64,000 bases of DNA, taken from contig NZ_CP023407.1 of the NCBI RefSeq assembly GCF_003665435.1, positions 2,170,001-2,234,000 on the forward strand, in the 5' to 3' direction. The DNA comes from Streptomyces fungicidicus. GTDB taxonomy: Bacteria > Actinomycetota > Actinomycetes > Streptomycetales > Streptomycetaceae. The position numbers were made by a program, and so were the translations under genes. The stretch's first letter is position 1, and each line of letters opens with the position of its first letter. The notes under the pieces were generated by a model. That model did no database searches. It had not been told where the DNA came from and was given only the letters and a program-made list of their open reading frames with translations. Positions 1 to 8,240 of the stretch are shown here, in pieces.

Positions 1-873
1 ACCCGGGCGAAAATGGGCCCCGAGTACTCCAAGATGCAGAACCTCGTGAAGAGCGAGGGGCTGCACACGGTCTGCCAGGAAGCCGGCTGTCCGAACATCT
101 ACGAGTGCTGGGAGGACCGCGAGGCGACCTTCCTCATCGGCGGCGACCAGTGCACGCGGCGCTGCGACTTCTGCCAGATCGACACCGGCAAGCCCGAGGC
201 CCTCGACCGTGACGAGCCGCGCCGCGTCGGCGAGTCGGTCGTCACCATGGACCTGAACTACGCCACCATCACCGGCGTCGCCCGCGACGACCTGGAGGAC
301 GGCGGCGCCTGGCTGTACGCGGAGACCGTGCGCCAGATCCACGCGCAGACGGCCGAGCGCGCCGAGGGCCGCACCAAGGTCGAGCTGCTGGCCCCCGACT
401 TCAACGCGGTGCCCGAGCAGCTGGCGGAGGTCTTCTCCTCCCGCCCCGAGGTCTTCGCGCACAACGTCGAGACGGTCCCGCGGATCTTCAAGCGGATCCG
501 CCCCGGCTTCCGCTACGACCGCTCCCTGAAGGTCATCACCGACGCCCGCGACTACGGCCTGGTCACCAAGTCGAACCTGATCCTCGGCATGGGCGAGACC
601 CGCGAGGAGGTCAGCGAGGCGCTTCGGCAGCTGCACGACGCCGGCTGCGAGCTGGTCACCATCACGCAGTACCTGCGCCCCTCCGTGCGCCACCACCCCG
701 TGGAGCGCTGGGTGAAGCCGCACGAGTTCGTGGAGCTGAAGGAGGAGGCCGAGCAGATCGGCTTCTCCGGAGTGATGTCCGGCCCGCTGGTCCGCTCCTC
801 GTACCGCGCCGGCCGGCTGTACCAAATGGCGATCGAGAAGCGCGGAGCGTACGGGGCGTCCCAGGCCGTCTGA
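1..873 (+). CDS. lipA: Lipoyl synthase LipA (5' end cut by window)
   Basis: Radical SAM enzyme that inserts two sulfurs into protein-bound octanoyl groups to make lipoyl cofactor for the 2-oxoacid dehydrogenases and the glycine cleavage system; cytoplasmic. The reading frame is open from base 1, so the N-terminus lies outside the window; the ATG at 13 is internal (the frame before it reads TRAK, typical of LipA). The auxiliary cluster cysteines are seen as C-x4-C-x5-C ([12 protein letters not shown], from about base 73) and the SAM cluster as CTRRCDFC (from base 151). The 286 codons after that ATG fit most of a protein of about 320 residues. lipB is expected just upstream but is not in the window. 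Confidence 0.97.
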   Translation, partial: TRAKMGPEYSKMQNLVKSEGLHTVCQEAGCPNIYECWEDREATFLIGGDQCTRRCDFCQIDTGKPEALDRDEPRRVGESVVTMDLNYATITGVARDDLEDGGAWLYAETVRQIHAQTAERAEGRTKVELLAPDFNAVPEQLAEVFSSRPEVFAHNVETVPRIFKRIRPGFRYDRSLKVITDARDYGLVTKSNLILGMGETREEVSEALRQLHDAGCELVTITQYLRPSVRHHPVERWVKPHEFVELKEEAEQIGFSGVMSGPLVRSSYRAGRLYQMAIEKRGAYGASQAV

Positions 874-891
874 CCGGCTCCACGTCACCCC

Positions 892-908
892 CTCGGGCTT
901 CACCCGAG
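892..908 (+). terminator. Short stem-loop after lipA
   Basis: CTCGGG and CCCGAG form a 6-bp perfect stem with a 5-nt loop, 18 nt after the lipA stop. There is no U-tract. It may terminate lipA alone or together with the larger hairpin at 956-1016. Confidence 0.4.
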
Positions 909-934
909 AACGTGTGAATTCACGCACAAGGCTC

Positions 935-946
935 TACCGGCCGGTA
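935..946. promoter_or_regulatory. 12-bp perfect palindrome TACCGGCCGGTA
   Basis: Perfect palindrome in the lipA to small-gene spacer. It looks like a regulator half-site pair, but no factor can be named. A second, imperfect dyad (TGACC/GGTCA arms) sits at about 1048-1061. Confidence 0.3.
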
Positions 947-955
947 ACGGCTGGG

Positions 956-1016
956 GGAACGCGGTCCCGGCCGTCCTCGCAGATGAGGGCACACGCCGGG
1001 ACCGCGTCGGCGTTCC
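956..1016 (+). ncRNA. Long intergenic hairpin (terminator or structured RNA)
   Basis: GGAACGCGGTCCCGGC (956-971) pairs with a right arm made of GCCGGGACCGCG (995-1006) and GTTCC (1012-1016), with a single 5-nt bulge; the 23-nt loop contains a small CCTC/GAGG stem. This is stronger than needed for a terminator and is not followed by a U-run. Together with the palindrome at 935-946 it fills most of the 267-bp spacer before the next gene. Confidence 0.45.
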
Positions 1017-1140
1017 AGGACTCTCCCACCAGGTTTCATGCCTGTTTGACCGGTCGGTCACGTCCTGGTAACACCAGTCAGTGAGCCTGGAATCGCAGCA
1101 CGTACCTTCCCACCCGCCGGCACCGAGGGAGACCTCCACC

Positions 1141-1356
1141 ATGCAGGCCGCGCCCGTCCGCGCCACCGCCATCCCGTCCTTCACCACCGCTCTGCGCGCC
1201 GTCGAGTCGCTGCTGATGAGCAGCGGCCAGCGCACCGCCCGGCGCAACGCCTGGACCTCGGTGCTGGAGGACCGCCGTCGCGCCAAGGACCGGGTCGAGG
1301 CACAGCGTGTCCTCGACCAGACCCCGACCCTCCCGTCCCTGACCACCCGTCCCTGA
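1141..1356 (+). CDS. Small conserved hypothetical protein (71 aa)
   Basis: Function unknown. The ATG at 1141 is chosen because GGGAG (about 1128-1132) precedes it at a workable distance; a GTG 60 bases upstream in the same frame has no such site. The protein is 71 residues, basic in its middle part (RTARRNAWTSVLEDRRRAKDR) and predicted helical, with no signal peptide or membrane segment. A similar small gene follows lipA in S. coelicolor, as far as I recall, which supports its being real. Expected to be cytoplasmic. No motif identifies a partner. Confidence 0.65.
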   Translation: MQAAPVRATAIPSFTTALRAVESLLMSSGQRTARRNAWTSVLEDRRRAKDRVEAQRVLDQTPTLPSLTTRP

Positions 1357-1447
1357 CGACCCGTCCCTGAACGTCCGCACCCTTCCCGGTTCCCGGCCAC
1401 CCGCCCCTGGCCGTCGGCCCCCCGCGGGGGCACGTAGACTTCATGGC

Positions 1448-2152
1448 ATGGCGAGGAAGGAAACCGCAGCGGACGCTGCGAACCCCGGGCGACTGAAGCA
1501 GATCGCCCTGACCTACAAGATGACCCGCAGGGCCGACAAGAAGATCGGTCTTGTACTCGCGGCAGTCGGAATCGTCACCTTCGGTGTCTTCCTCGCGATC
1601 GGTTTCTTGATCGGTCACCCCATCTATCTCGGCATCCTGGGCCTCCTGCTCGCCTTCCTCGCGACGGCGATCGTGTTCGGGCGCCGGGCCGAGCGGGCCG
1701 CCTTCGGGCAGATGGAGGGACAGCCGGGCGCCGCCGCGGCCGTGCTCGACAACATCGGCCGGGGCTGGACGACCACCCCCGCGGTGGCGATGAACCGCAG
1801 CCAGGACGTGGTGCACCGCGCGGTCGGCAAGGCCGGCATCGTGCTGGTCGCCGAGGGCAACCCGAACCGGGTGAAGAGCCTGCTGGCCGCCGAGAAGAAG
1901 AAGATGAACCGCATCGTCGCGGACGTCCCGGTGCACGACCTGATCGTGGGCACCGGCGAGGGCCAGGTCGAGCTGAAGAAGGTGCGCACGACCATGCTCA
2001 AGCTGCCGCGCGTGCTCAGCGGTCCGCAGGTCACCGCGACCAACGACCGGCTGCGCGCCCTGGGCGACCTGATGAGCAACATGCCGCTGCCGAAGGGCCC
2101 GATGCCCAAGGGCATGCGGCTGCCGAAGGGCGGCAACCCGAGGGGGCGCTGA
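1448..2152 (+). CDS. DUF4191-type integral membrane protein
   Basis: Unknown function; the family is conserved next to lipA in Actinobacteria. The protein has 234 residues with two adjacent membrane segments at about 37-57 and 60-80 (LVLAAVGIVTFGVFLAIGF; YLGILGLLLAFLATAIVFG). These are flanked by basic stretches and followed by a soluble C-terminal domain that ends in a basic, Pro/Gly-rich tail. There is no ribosome binding site; TAGACT lies 8 nt before the ATG, as in leaderless streptomycete genes. Gene order with lipA suggests co-inheritance, not a shown role in lipoate metabolism. It ends just before a strong shared terminator. Confidence 0.8.
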   Translation: MARKETAADAANPGRLKQIALTYKMTRRADKKIGLVLAAVGIVTFGVFLAIGFLIGHPIYLGILGLLLAFLATAIVFGRRAERAAFGQMEGQPGAAAAVLDNIGRGWTTTPAVAMNRSQDVVHRAVGKAGIVLVAEGNPNRVKSLLAAEKKKMNRIVADVPVHDLIVGTGEGQVELKKVRTTMLKLPRVLSGPQVTATNDRLRALGDLMSNMPLPKGPMPKGMRLPKGGNPRGR

Positions 2153-2190
2153 CCGCCTCTCCTCCACGACGTTCTCCCACCACTTCCTCA

Positions 2191-2235
2191 ACGACGACGG
2201 GGCGCCGGAATCCAATTCCGGCGCCCCGTCGTCGT
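2191..2235. terminator. Strong bidirectional terminator
   Basis: A 20-bp perfect inverted repeat (2191-2210 with 2216-2235) with a 5-nt loop TCCAA sits between the convergent DUF4191 gene and RDD gene and can serve both. Confidence 0.85.
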
Positions 2236-2251
2236 GGCCGTGTCCGTGCGG

Positions 2252-2722
2252 TCAGATCCGCACCTCGACCGTGCGGGCCAGCCGGTCGTGGAGTCCGCGG
2301 CCGTCGCGGTCCCAGATCAGCGCGGGGACGGCGAGGCAGAGCAGCGCCGAGCGCAGCAGGCCGCGCAGCGGCTGGACCCGGCCGGTGTCGAGGGCGACCA
2401 CCCGCAGGCCGAACAGACGCTTGCCGGGGGTGAAGCCGACCGAGCCGACGGTGAGCACGCTCAGCACCAGGAACACCAGCAGCGCCCAGTTGCTGGTCGT
2501 CTGCCCGTCGTAGCCGTCGGTGATGAGGCCGTATGCGATCAGGACGCACAGGCCCCAGTCCACGGCGAGGGCGCCGAGCCTGCGGCCGGGGCGGGCGATC
2601 GAGCCCGGCCCGCTCTCCGGCAGCCCCAGCTGCTCACCGCGGTGACCGAACTCCGCACCGGCGTCCTCCAGGGCCGCGCGGGGCCCGGAGAGCCATGATC
2701 CGATTGCTTGCCTGTTGTCCAC
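2252..2722 (-). CDS. RDD family membrane protein
   Basis: The protein has 156 residues. The RDD domain starts at about residue 42 with RPGRRLGALAVDW, which carries the Arg and Asp residues that name the family. Two membrane segments follow (about 50-68 and 78-98), then the second conserved block GFTPGKRLFGLRVV and a third hydrophobic stretch. The family occurs widely in bacteria, often as small proteins of unknown transport or stress function. It is transcribed divergently from glnA, so the 211-bp spacer with the GlnR boxes lies between both starts. Whether GlnR also affects this gene cannot be told from the sequence. Confidence 0.8.
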   Translation of the reverse strand: MDNRQAIGSWLSGPRAALEDAGAEFGHRGEQLGLPESGPGSIARPGRRLGALAVDWGLCVLIAYGLITDGYDGQTTSNWALLVFLVLSVLTVGSVGFTPGKRLFGLRVVALDTGRVQPLRGLLRSALLCLAVPALIWDRDGRGLHDRLARTVEVRI

Positions 2723-2797
2723 CCGTCCACGGTACTGCGCCCGTATATGACCGGGGGACGGCGGGGTGCCGCCGGGGCTACCGTGGGAGATGCGCTG

Positions 2798-2836
2798 GTT
2801 AACTTGTGCGAAACAAATGGGTCACGCCCGAGAAAT
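2798..2836 (+). promoter_or_regulatory. Tandem GlnR boxes upstream of glnA
   Basis: GTTAAC-n6-GAAAC (2798-2814) is followed by GTCAC-n6-GAAAT (2821-2836), two a-site/b-site pairs of the known actinomycete GlnR consensus GTNAC-n6-GAAAC. They lie about 100 bp before the glnA start. GlnR (and GlnRII, encoded in this window) bind glnA in S. coelicolor. Confidence 0.85.
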
Positions 2837-2933
2837 GACCCGTCCCTAGGGTCGAGGCGAGCGTGTGCCGCCCACACCGGGCACACGAACGGTCTACCAC
2901 CCCGGCGGGACGGTCGGGAGTAGGAGGAGCTGG

Positions 2934-4343
2934 ATGTTCCAGAACGCCGACGACGCCAAGAAGTACCTCGCGGACGAGGACGTCAAGTTCATCGACGTCC
3001 GGTTCTGCGACCTGCCGGGTGTGATGCAGCACGTCACGATCCCCGCCGAGGCGTTCGACCCGGACGAGGAGCTGGCGTTCGACGGATCGTCGATCCGTGG
3101 CTTCCAGGCCATCCACGAGTCGGACATGTCGCTGCGCGCCGACCTGTCGACCGCCCGGGTCGACCCGTTCCGCCGCGACAAGACGGTGAACATCAACTTC
3201 TTCATCCACGACCCGATCACGGGCGAGCAGTACTCCCGCGACCCGCGCAACGTGGCGAAGAAGGCCGAGGCGTACCTGGCCTCCACGGGGATCGCGGACA
3301 CCGCGTACTTCGGCCCCGAGGCCGAGTTCTACGTCTTCGACAGCGTGCGCTTCAAGACCTCCGAGAACGAGTCCTTCTACCACATCGACTCCGAGGCTGG
3401 CGCCTGGAACACCGGTGCGCTGGAGGACAACCGCGGTTACAAGGTCCGCTACAAGGGCGGTTACTTCCCGGTCCCGCCGGTCGACCACTTCGCCGACCTG
3501 CGCGCCGAGATGTCCCTGGAGCTGGCCAAGTCCGGTCTGCAGGTCGAGCGCCAGCACCACGAGGTGGGCACCGCCGGCCAGGCCGAGATCAACTACAAGT
3601 TCAACACCCTGCTCGCCGCCGCCGACGACCTGCAGCTCTTCAAGTACATCGTGAAGAACGTCGCCTGGCGCAACGGCAAGACCGCGACCTTCATGCCCAA
3701 GCCGATCTTCGGTGACAACGGCTCCGGCATGCACGTCCACCAGTCCCTGTGGGCGGGCGGCGACCCGCTCTTCTACGACGAGCAGGGCTACGCGGGCCTG
3801 TCGGACACCGCCCGCTACTACATCGGCGGCATCCTCCGGCACGCCCCGTCGCTGCTGGCGTTCACCAACCCGACGGTGAACTCGTACCACCGCCTGGTGC
3901 CGGGCTTCGAGGCCCCGGTGAACCTGGTGTACTCGCAGCGCAACCGCTCCGCCGCGATGCGCATCCCGATCACCGGTTCGAACCCGAAGGCAAAGCGCGT
4001 CGAGTTCCGCGCCCCGGACGCCTCCGGCAACCCGTACCTGGCCTTCTCGGCGCTGCTCCTGGCCGGCCTGGACGGCATCAAGAACAAGATCGAGCCGGCC
4101 GAGCCGATCGACAAGGACCTCTACGAGCTGGCTCCCGAGGAGCACGCCAACGTGGCCCAGGTCCCGACCTCCCTCGGCGCCGTCCTCGACCGCCTCGAGG
4201 CCGACCACGAGTTCCTCCTCCAGGGTGACGTCTTCACGCCGGACCTGATCGAGACGTGGATCGACTTCAAGCGCACCAACGAGATCGCCCCGCTGCAGCT
4301 GCGTCCGCACCCGCACGAGTTCGAGCTCTACTTCGACGTGTGA
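2934..4343 (+). CDS. glnA: Glutamine synthetase type I (GSI-beta)
   Basis: ATP-dependent synthesis of glutamine from glutamate and ammonium; cytoplasmic dodecamer and a main ammonium-assimilating enzyme. The ATG at 2934 is chosen because AGGAGGAGC precedes it and it begins the conserved [10 protein letters not shown]; a GTG at 2865 lies in the leader. The length is 469 residues, usual for the family. Visible marks include the beta-grasp start, FDGSS, the glutamate/ammonium-site block [10 protein letters not shown], and DLYELAPEE with Tyr397, the position adenylylated in E. coli GlnA. GlnE, which would do this, is encoded at 34.6-37.6 kb. Transcription is expected to be activated by GlnR through the boxes at 2798-2836. 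Confidence 0.98.
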   Translation: MFQNADDAKKYLADEDVKFIDVRFCDLPGVMQHVTIPAEAFDPDEELAFDGSSIRGFQAIHESDMSLRADLSTARVDPFRRDKTVNINFFIHDPITGEQYSRDPRNVAKKAEAYLASTGIADTAYFGPEAEFYVFDSVRFKTSENESFYHIDSEAGAWNTGALEDNRGYKVRYKGGYFPVPPVDHFADLRAEMSLELAKSGLQVERQHHEVGTAGQAEINYKFNTLLAAADDLQLFKYIVKNVAWRNGKTATFMPKPIFGDNGSGMHVHQSLWAGGDPLFYDEQGYAGLSDTARYYIGGILRHAPSLLAFTNPTVNSYHRLVPGFEAPVNLVYSQRNRSAAMRIPITGSNPKAKRVEFRAPDASGNPYLAFSALLLAGLDGIKNKIEPAEPIDKDLYELAPEEHANVAQVPTSLGAVLDRLEADHEFLLQGDVFTPDLIETWIDFKRTNEIAPLQLRPHPHEFELYFDV

Positions 4344-4353
4344 TCCGTCCGCG

Positions 4354-4391
4354 GCGCCCCCGTCCCCGGTTCTCCGGGGGCGGGGGCGCCG
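4354..4391 (+). terminator. Terminator of glnA
   Basis: A 17-bp GC stem (GGCGCCCCCG.. with ..CGGGGGCGCC, one G-T pair) with a TTCT loop, 11 nt after the glnA stop. Confidence 0.85.
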
Positions 4392-4473
4392 TCGTGTGTC
4401 CGGAAAGCTTCCCTCTGCGCGCCCGGGGAGGGATCCTTGGTATGACACGGTTGTTCGAGAGAAGGTCACGGGG

Positions 4474-4758
4474 ATGTCCGAGAGGCACGACGAGGAGCGG
4501 GAGTTCGACCTCAAGTGGGCGGACGGAGCCGAGCACAAGGAGCCGTCGGCCCGGGCCCGGATGCTCGCCGCCCGCTGGAAGGACAACCCGCCCGGGCCGG
4601 TCCCGTTCCGGGCCGACCCGGAGCCCCGGCGTGCGCGGCGCCGCTCGCCCGGCCGCTCTCCCGGCCGCTCGTCCTGGGTCTCCACCGCCCTGGTGTTCGG
4701 ATGCGTGGCCGCGGTCATCGTGCTGCTGGGGTACATCAACTTCCGGGGGTCCGCCTAG
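4474..4758 (+). CDS. Small single-pass membrane protein
   Basis: Unknown function. The protein has 94 residues counted from the ATG at 4474, which is preceded by GAGAAGG; an in-frame ATG at 4396 would read through the end of the glnA terminator area and lacks a site. An acidic N-terminus (MSERHDEEREFDLKW) is followed by a basic, Arg/Pro/Ser-rich stretch. One membrane helix lies near the C-terminus (about 68-88, VSTALVFGCVAAVIVLLGYI). The basic side implies N-in topology with only a few residues outside. It lies 66 bp upstream of htpX in the same direction, so the two may be cotranscribed. Confidence 0.7.
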   Translation: MSERHDEEREFDLKWADGAEHKEPSARARMLAARWKDNPPGPVPFRADPEPRRARRRSPGRSPGRSSWVSTALVFGCVAAVIVLLGYINFRGSA

Positions 4759-4824
4759 CCCCAAGAGGCCCCGGCGGGTGCACACTGGACATCGGGACGA
4801 GTGCCCGACTGCGAGGTGATGCAG

Positions 4825-5742
4825 ATGCGCAGCCGCTTCCGGAGCGACCGGGGACTGACCGTGCGGATGGGGATCACGCTGTTCCTGCTCGGTCTGCTGT
4901 ATGTGGGCTTCGTCGCCGCGCTGATCGCGCTGCTGAAGTCCTGGGTGCTGGTCGTGGTGATCGTGGCGCTGCTGTTCGGGGCGCAGTACTGGTTCTCCGA
5001 CCGGATCGCGCTGTTCGCGATGCGCGGACGGGTGGTGGAGCGGGACGACTATCCGGAGCTGCACGGAGTGGTCGACCGGCTGTCGGCGCTGGCCGACATG
5101 CCGAAGCCGGTGGTCGCCGTGTCGTCGATGGACATGCCGAACGCGTTCGCGACCGGCAGGAATCCGGACAACGCCGTGGTCTGCGTCACCACGGGGCTGC
5201 TGCGACGGCTGGAGCCCGCCGAACTGGAGGGCGTGCTGGCGCACGAGCTGTCGCACGTGGCCCACAAGGACGTCGCCGTGGTCACGGTCGCCTCCTTCCT
5301 GGGCGTGATCGCGGGGCTGATCGTGCGTTTCGCCTTCTACTCGCAGCTCTTCGGCGGCGGCCGGCGGGACCAGAACACCATGGCCGTCCTGGCGGTCGTC
5401 ATGGGCGTCTCCGCGGCCGTGTACGCGATCAGCTTCCTGCTGATCCGGGCGCTGTCCCGGTACCGGGAGCTGGCGGCGGACCGGGCCGCCGCCCTGCTCA
5501 CCGGGCGCCCCTCGGCGCTGGCGTCCGCGCTCACCAAGGTCACCGGCGACATCGCCCGGATCCCGACCAAGGACCTGCGGACGGCCCAGGCCTTCAACGC
5601 GTTCTACTTCACGCCGGCCTTCGGCGCCGAACCCGGTCTCGGGCGGTTCTTCGCCACCCATCCGAGCCTGGAGCAGCGGCTCGACCAGCTGGGCCGCATC
5701 TCCGCCGAGCTGGGCGAGGCGGCGCTGCCCGGGAAGTCCTGA
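4825..5742 (+). CDS. htpX: HtpX-like membrane zinc protease (M48)
   Basis: Membrane metalloprotease of the heat-shock/envelope quality-control type. The zinc motif HELSH lies at residues 140-144, with a downstream RELAADR block supplying the third ligand. There are four hydrophobic segments: two near the N-terminus (about 13-55) and two after the zinc helix. The ATG at 4825 (305 residues, MRSRFRSDRG) is favoured with GAGG 9 nt upstream; an ATG at 4819 is possible. It lies 6 bp ahead of pspAB. That pairing is known in Actinobacteria and links the protease to phage-shock-type membrane stress, although no pspA gene is in the window. Confidence 0.92.
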   Translation: MRSRFRSDRGLTVRMGITLFLLGLLYVGFVAALIALLKSWVLVVVIVALLFGAQYWFSDRIALFAMRGRVVERDDYPELHGVVDRLSALADMPKPVVAVSSMDMPNAFATGRNPDNAVVCVTTGLLRRLEPAELEGVLAHELSHVAHKDVAVVTVASFLGVIAGLIVRFAFYSQLFGGGRRDQNTMAVLAVVMGVSAAVYAISFLLIRALSRYRELAADRAAALLTGRPSALASALTKVTGDIARIPTKDLRTAQAFNAFYFTPAFGAEPGLGRFFATHPSLEQRLDQLGRISAELGEAALPGKS

Positions 5743-5748
5743 GCGGCC

Positions 5749-6327
5749 ATGGGGCTGCTGGACGTCCTGCTCGGCCGGTCCAGGGCCGTGCGGCCGGACC
5801 TCGACCGGCTCTTCGCGCTGCCGTCGGCGGCGGTGGGCCTGGAGGCCGCGGCCGGCTTCAGGCCGACCGGGCAGGGCGCGGTGTGCTTCGCGACGGTCGA
5901 GGGGGCGGCCTTCGAGCAGACGCACCGCGAGATCCGCGCCCTGCTGGACGCGGACGCCGGACGGACCCCGGTGGAGCTCAGCCGGGACTCCTACGGCTAC
6001 TCGTGGCTCGTCTCGCACCGCTCCCCCGACGAGCTGCCGCTCCTGGTGAACGACGTGCACGCGGTGAACAGCGTCATGGAGGCCAACGGCTTCGGGCCGC
6101 AGCTGCTCTGCTCGCTGGCCGGTTTCCGCGACGACGAGGACCGGCGGCTCGCGCTGGTCTACCTCTACAAGCGCGGCACGTTCTACCCCTTCGCCCCGCT
6201 GCCCGGCGACCGGGAGCAGCGGGACAACGCGCTGGAGCTGCGGATACGGGCGGTGCTCGCCGGCGAGCTGCCCGTCGAGGGGGACCTGGGGCGCTGGTTC
6301 CCCGTGTGGGGAGCGCCCGGGCTGTAG
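5749..6327 (+). CDS. pspAB: PspA-associated protein PspAB
   Basis: The protein has 192 residues and starts MGLLDVLLGRS, which matches the actinobacterial family called PspAB because it occurs with PspA and HtpX. It is soluble, with no signal peptide. The enzymatic role is unknown; genomic linkage suggests a part in the membrane-stress response with the protease just upstream (6-bp gap, clearly one operon). No catalytic motif is evident. Confidence in the family name comes from the sequence start, the length and the neighbour. Confidence 0.8.
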   Translation: MGLLDVLLGRSRAVRPDLDRLFALPSAAVGLEAAAGFRPTGQGAVCFATVEGAAFEQTHREIRALLDADAGRTPVELSRDSYGYSWLVSHRSPDELPLLVNDVHAVNSVMEANGFGPQLLCSLAGFRDDEDRRLALVYLYKRGTFYPFAPLPGDREQRDNALELRIRAVLAGELPVEGDLGRWFPVWGAPGL

Positions 6328-6381
6328 GGCCCGTCGCGGGGTCCGCCCGTCACTCCGGTCACTCCGGTCGCTTCCGGGCCG

Positions 6382-6417
6382 CGCCGGGCACCCGCGAAGG
6401 CCCGCGGGAGCCCGGCG
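6382..6417. terminator. Bidirectional terminator between convergent genes
   Basis: CGCCGGG-CA-CCCGCG pairs with CGCGGG-AG-CCCGGCG around a 6-nt loop (one internal mismatch pair). It lies between the pspAB stop and the stop of the minus-strand gene at 6424. Confidence 0.7.
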
Positions 6418-6423
6418 CCGTGT

Positions 6424-6738
6424 TCACCGCGAGTACCGCATGAACGCGCGCACCATGTGGCACGTCATGTCCGACGGCGGGTGCACGCCGATCAGCAGCG
6501 CCGTGGTGCGGATCTTCGCGTCGCGCGCCTGGCTGGGCAGGTAGACGCCGGAGTCGAGCAGGGCGATGGCGAGCCGCATCGCCTTGAGCCGGCGGTTGTG
6601 CGTGACGTACCACTCGCGGGGGCGGCCCGCCGGGAGCGGACGCTTCTCCACCGGGGCGCAGGGCGTCTCCAGCGGCACGGGACGCTTCGCGGTGGACTGG
6701 GTGGGCAGGGGCTTCGGCTTGAGTGCGGCAGCGGGCAC
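6424..6738 (-). CDS. Conserved hypothetical basic protein (about 104 aa)
   Basis: Unknown function. The C-terminal half (REWYVTHNRRLKAMRLAIALLDSGVYLPSQARDAKIRTTALLIGVHPPSDMTCHMVRAF, broken by no stop) is well ordered, while the N-terminal 45 residues are Pro/Lys-rich. The start is uncertain. AGGAGG directly abuts the ATG at 6744, which is too close; the GTG at 6738 is 6 nt from it and is preferred. A longer form could begin at the ATG at 6816, which is preceded by the -10-like TAGAAT. The protein is soluble. The HPP/CH region invites a nucleic-acid or metal idea, but no known fold is identified. Confidence 0.6.
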   Translation of the reverse strand: MPAAALKPKPLPTQSTAKRPVPLETPCAPVEKRPLPAGRPREWYVTHNRRLKAMRLAIALLDSGVYLPSQARDAKIRTTALLIGVHPPSDMTCHMVRAFMRYSR

Positions 6739-6968
6739 GGGCATCCTCCTGTCGCGGTCGGGGCGGCCACCGGGATCCCCGACGGCCCCGGCGCCACCCT
6801 CGAACACTGCTTCCATTCTACTGCCCGCCACTGACAATCAGCAGACCCGATGAAGCCACCGAATGCCCTGGTGGGGAAGGATTTTGGCGGGGCGTCACAT
6901 CGGTCCCGCACGACACACGCGGGGGCCAAAAAAATCGAACAGAGGGGTGGCGGCGTACCGTGTGCGGC

Positions 6969-7328
6969 ATGGAGATCTGGATCAATCCCGCCTGTTCCAA
7001 ATGCCGCAGCGCGCTCAGCCTGCTGGACGCCGAGGGGGCCGAGTACACCGTCCGCCGCTATCTGGAGGACGTGCCCGGCGAGGACGAGATCCGGGCGGTG
7101 CTGGAGCGGCTCGGGCTGGAGCCGTGGGACATCACCCGGACCCAGGAGGCCGTGGCGACGGAGCTGGGGATCAAGGAGTGGGCGCGGGACGCCGGGACGC
7201 GGGACCGCTGGATCGCGGCGCTCGCCTCGCACCCCGGGCTGATCCAGCGGCCGATCATCACGGCGGACGACGGCACGGCGGTGGTGGGCCGCACCGAGGA
7301 GGCGGTGCGGGACGCCCTCTCCCGCTGA
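6969..7328 (+). CDS. ArsC/Spx-family thioredoxin-fold protein
   Basis: The 119-residue ArsC-family protein opens with MEIWINPACSKCRSAL. Cys9 occupies the catalytic position of glutaredoxin-linked arsenate reductases, with Cys12 three residues on, and LIQRPII near residue 90 holds the conserved Arg-Pro. The family includes arsenate reductases and Spx-like regulators or oxidoreductases; the exact substrate is not shown. There are no ars neighbours, so a housekeeping redox role is as likely as arsenate reduction. There is no close ribosome site; TACCGT lies 7 nt before the ATG, consistent with a leaderless transcript. Confidence 0.8.
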   Translation: MEIWINPACSKCRSALSLLDAEGAEYTVRRYLEDVPGEDEIRAVLERLGLEPWDITRTQEAVATELGIKEWARDAGTRDRWIAALASHPGLIQRPIITADDGTAVVGRTEEAVRDALSR

Positions 7329-7439
7329 CTCGCTTGTGACGCAGGCCACTTGGGCGACCTGATCCGGCCGCTGAGCAACTTCGTTCGGTATCTCGTACAT
7401 AGCGGCGTACGCTCCCCCCTACCTCTTCAGGAGGCGCGC

Positions 7440-8102
7440 ATGTCGCGCAGGAGAACGCTCGGCCCGAAGAAGAAGCTCGCGCTGCTGCTGAGCGCCGCCA
7501 CGGTGGCGGGAGGCGGCGCCTTCGTCATGGCGACCACGTCGAACGCCACCCCGGCGGCGGCCACCACCAAGTCGGCGGCGGACTCCACGGTCTGCCAGGG
7601 GCTGGCCACCGCGCTCGGCAACAACGAGAAGTTCATCGAGGGCCAGCGGACCGCACCCGACGCGCAGTCCGGGGCGCGGATCGCCAACCGCGAGGCGGTC
7701 ATCGCCCAGATCCGGCGCCAGCAGGAGGCGTCCGGCTGCACGGTGGGGGAGTCGGCTCAGGACTCCCAGGCCGCGCGGCCGGAGCAGCCGGCCCCCTCCC
7801 AGCCCGCCGCGGGCGAGCAGGACGGACAGGGGAACCAGGGCGGCCAGGCCTCCGGTGAACAGGTCTGCAACGGCTCCACCGTCACCCTCTCCGGCGAGGG
7901 CGGCGCCCCGGCCGCGTCCAGCAACCAGTTCCCGGCGGGCACCAGGCTGAAGGTCACCAACCTGGACAACGACAAGTCCACGACGGTCGAGGTCACCTCT
8001 GTGTCGGGCAGCTGCGTGCTGCTCAACGACGCCGCCTTCGAGCAGGTCCGCGAGGCCGGGAAGTTCCTGATCCGCCGGGCCGTCATCGAGAAGGTGGGGT
8101 GA
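7440..8102 (+). CDS. Secreted protein with RlpA-like C-terminal domain
   Basis: The protein has 220 residues; its ATG at 7440 lies behind AGGAGG. An N-terminal signal (basic SRRRTLGPKKK, then LALLLSAATVAGGGAFVMA) is cleaved near residue 35. There follows a helical segment bounded by two cysteines (about 50-100), a Gln/Gly/Pro-rich linker (about 105-140), and a C-terminal domain starting at CNGSTVTLSG. That domain contains FPAGTRLKVTNLDNDKSTTVEV, typical of the double-psi beta-barrel of RlpA/expansin-like proteins. It is probably an extracellular wall-binding protein; no catalytic activity is claimed. It precedes glnII but is separated from it by a terminator and GlnR boxes. Confidence 0.8.
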   Translation: MSRRRTLGPKKKLALLLSAATVAGGGAFVMATTSNATPAAATTKSAADSTVCQGLATALGNNEKFIEGQRTAPDAQSGARIANREAVIAQIRRQQEASGCTVGESAQDSQAARPEQPAPSQPAAGEQDGQGNQGGQASGEQVCNGSTVTLSGEGGAPAASSNQFPAGTRLKVTNLDNDKSTTVEVTSVSGSCVLLNDAAFEQVREAGKFLIRRAVIEKVG

Positions 8103-8125
8103 CGCCGGAGCCGTGGCGCGCTCCC

Positions 8126-8161
8126 GGGGCCCGCCGCTCCCGTCCGGGGGCGGCGGGCCCC
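8126..8161 (+). terminator. Terminator of the RlpA-like gene
   Basis: GGGGCCCGCCGC.. and ..GCGGCGGGCCCC form a 16-bp stem (one G-T pair) with a GTCC loop, starting 24 nt after the stop. Confidence 0.8.
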
Positions 8162-8240
8162 GCCGCGTCCGGTCCCCTCGCATACAGGCCGCCCCCGCAC
8201 GCGCGTGCTCACCCGGTGGGACGGACCGCGGCAACGTCAG

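Noticed and set aside
3977..3988. GGTTCGAACCC resembling a tRNA T-loop
   Set aside because: It lies inside glnA in frame with conserved GSI sequence and no acceptor or anticodon arms surround it.
6723..6968. Upstream extension of the ArsC-like gene to 6723
   Set aside because: The extra 82 codons are Arg/Pro-rich and overlap the divergent gene; the conserved fold starts at the ATG at 6969.
7336..7350. GTGAC..GCCAC as a possible Crp site before the RlpA-like gene
   Set aside because: The spacer is 4 bp, not the 6 bp of the Streptomyces Crp consensus.
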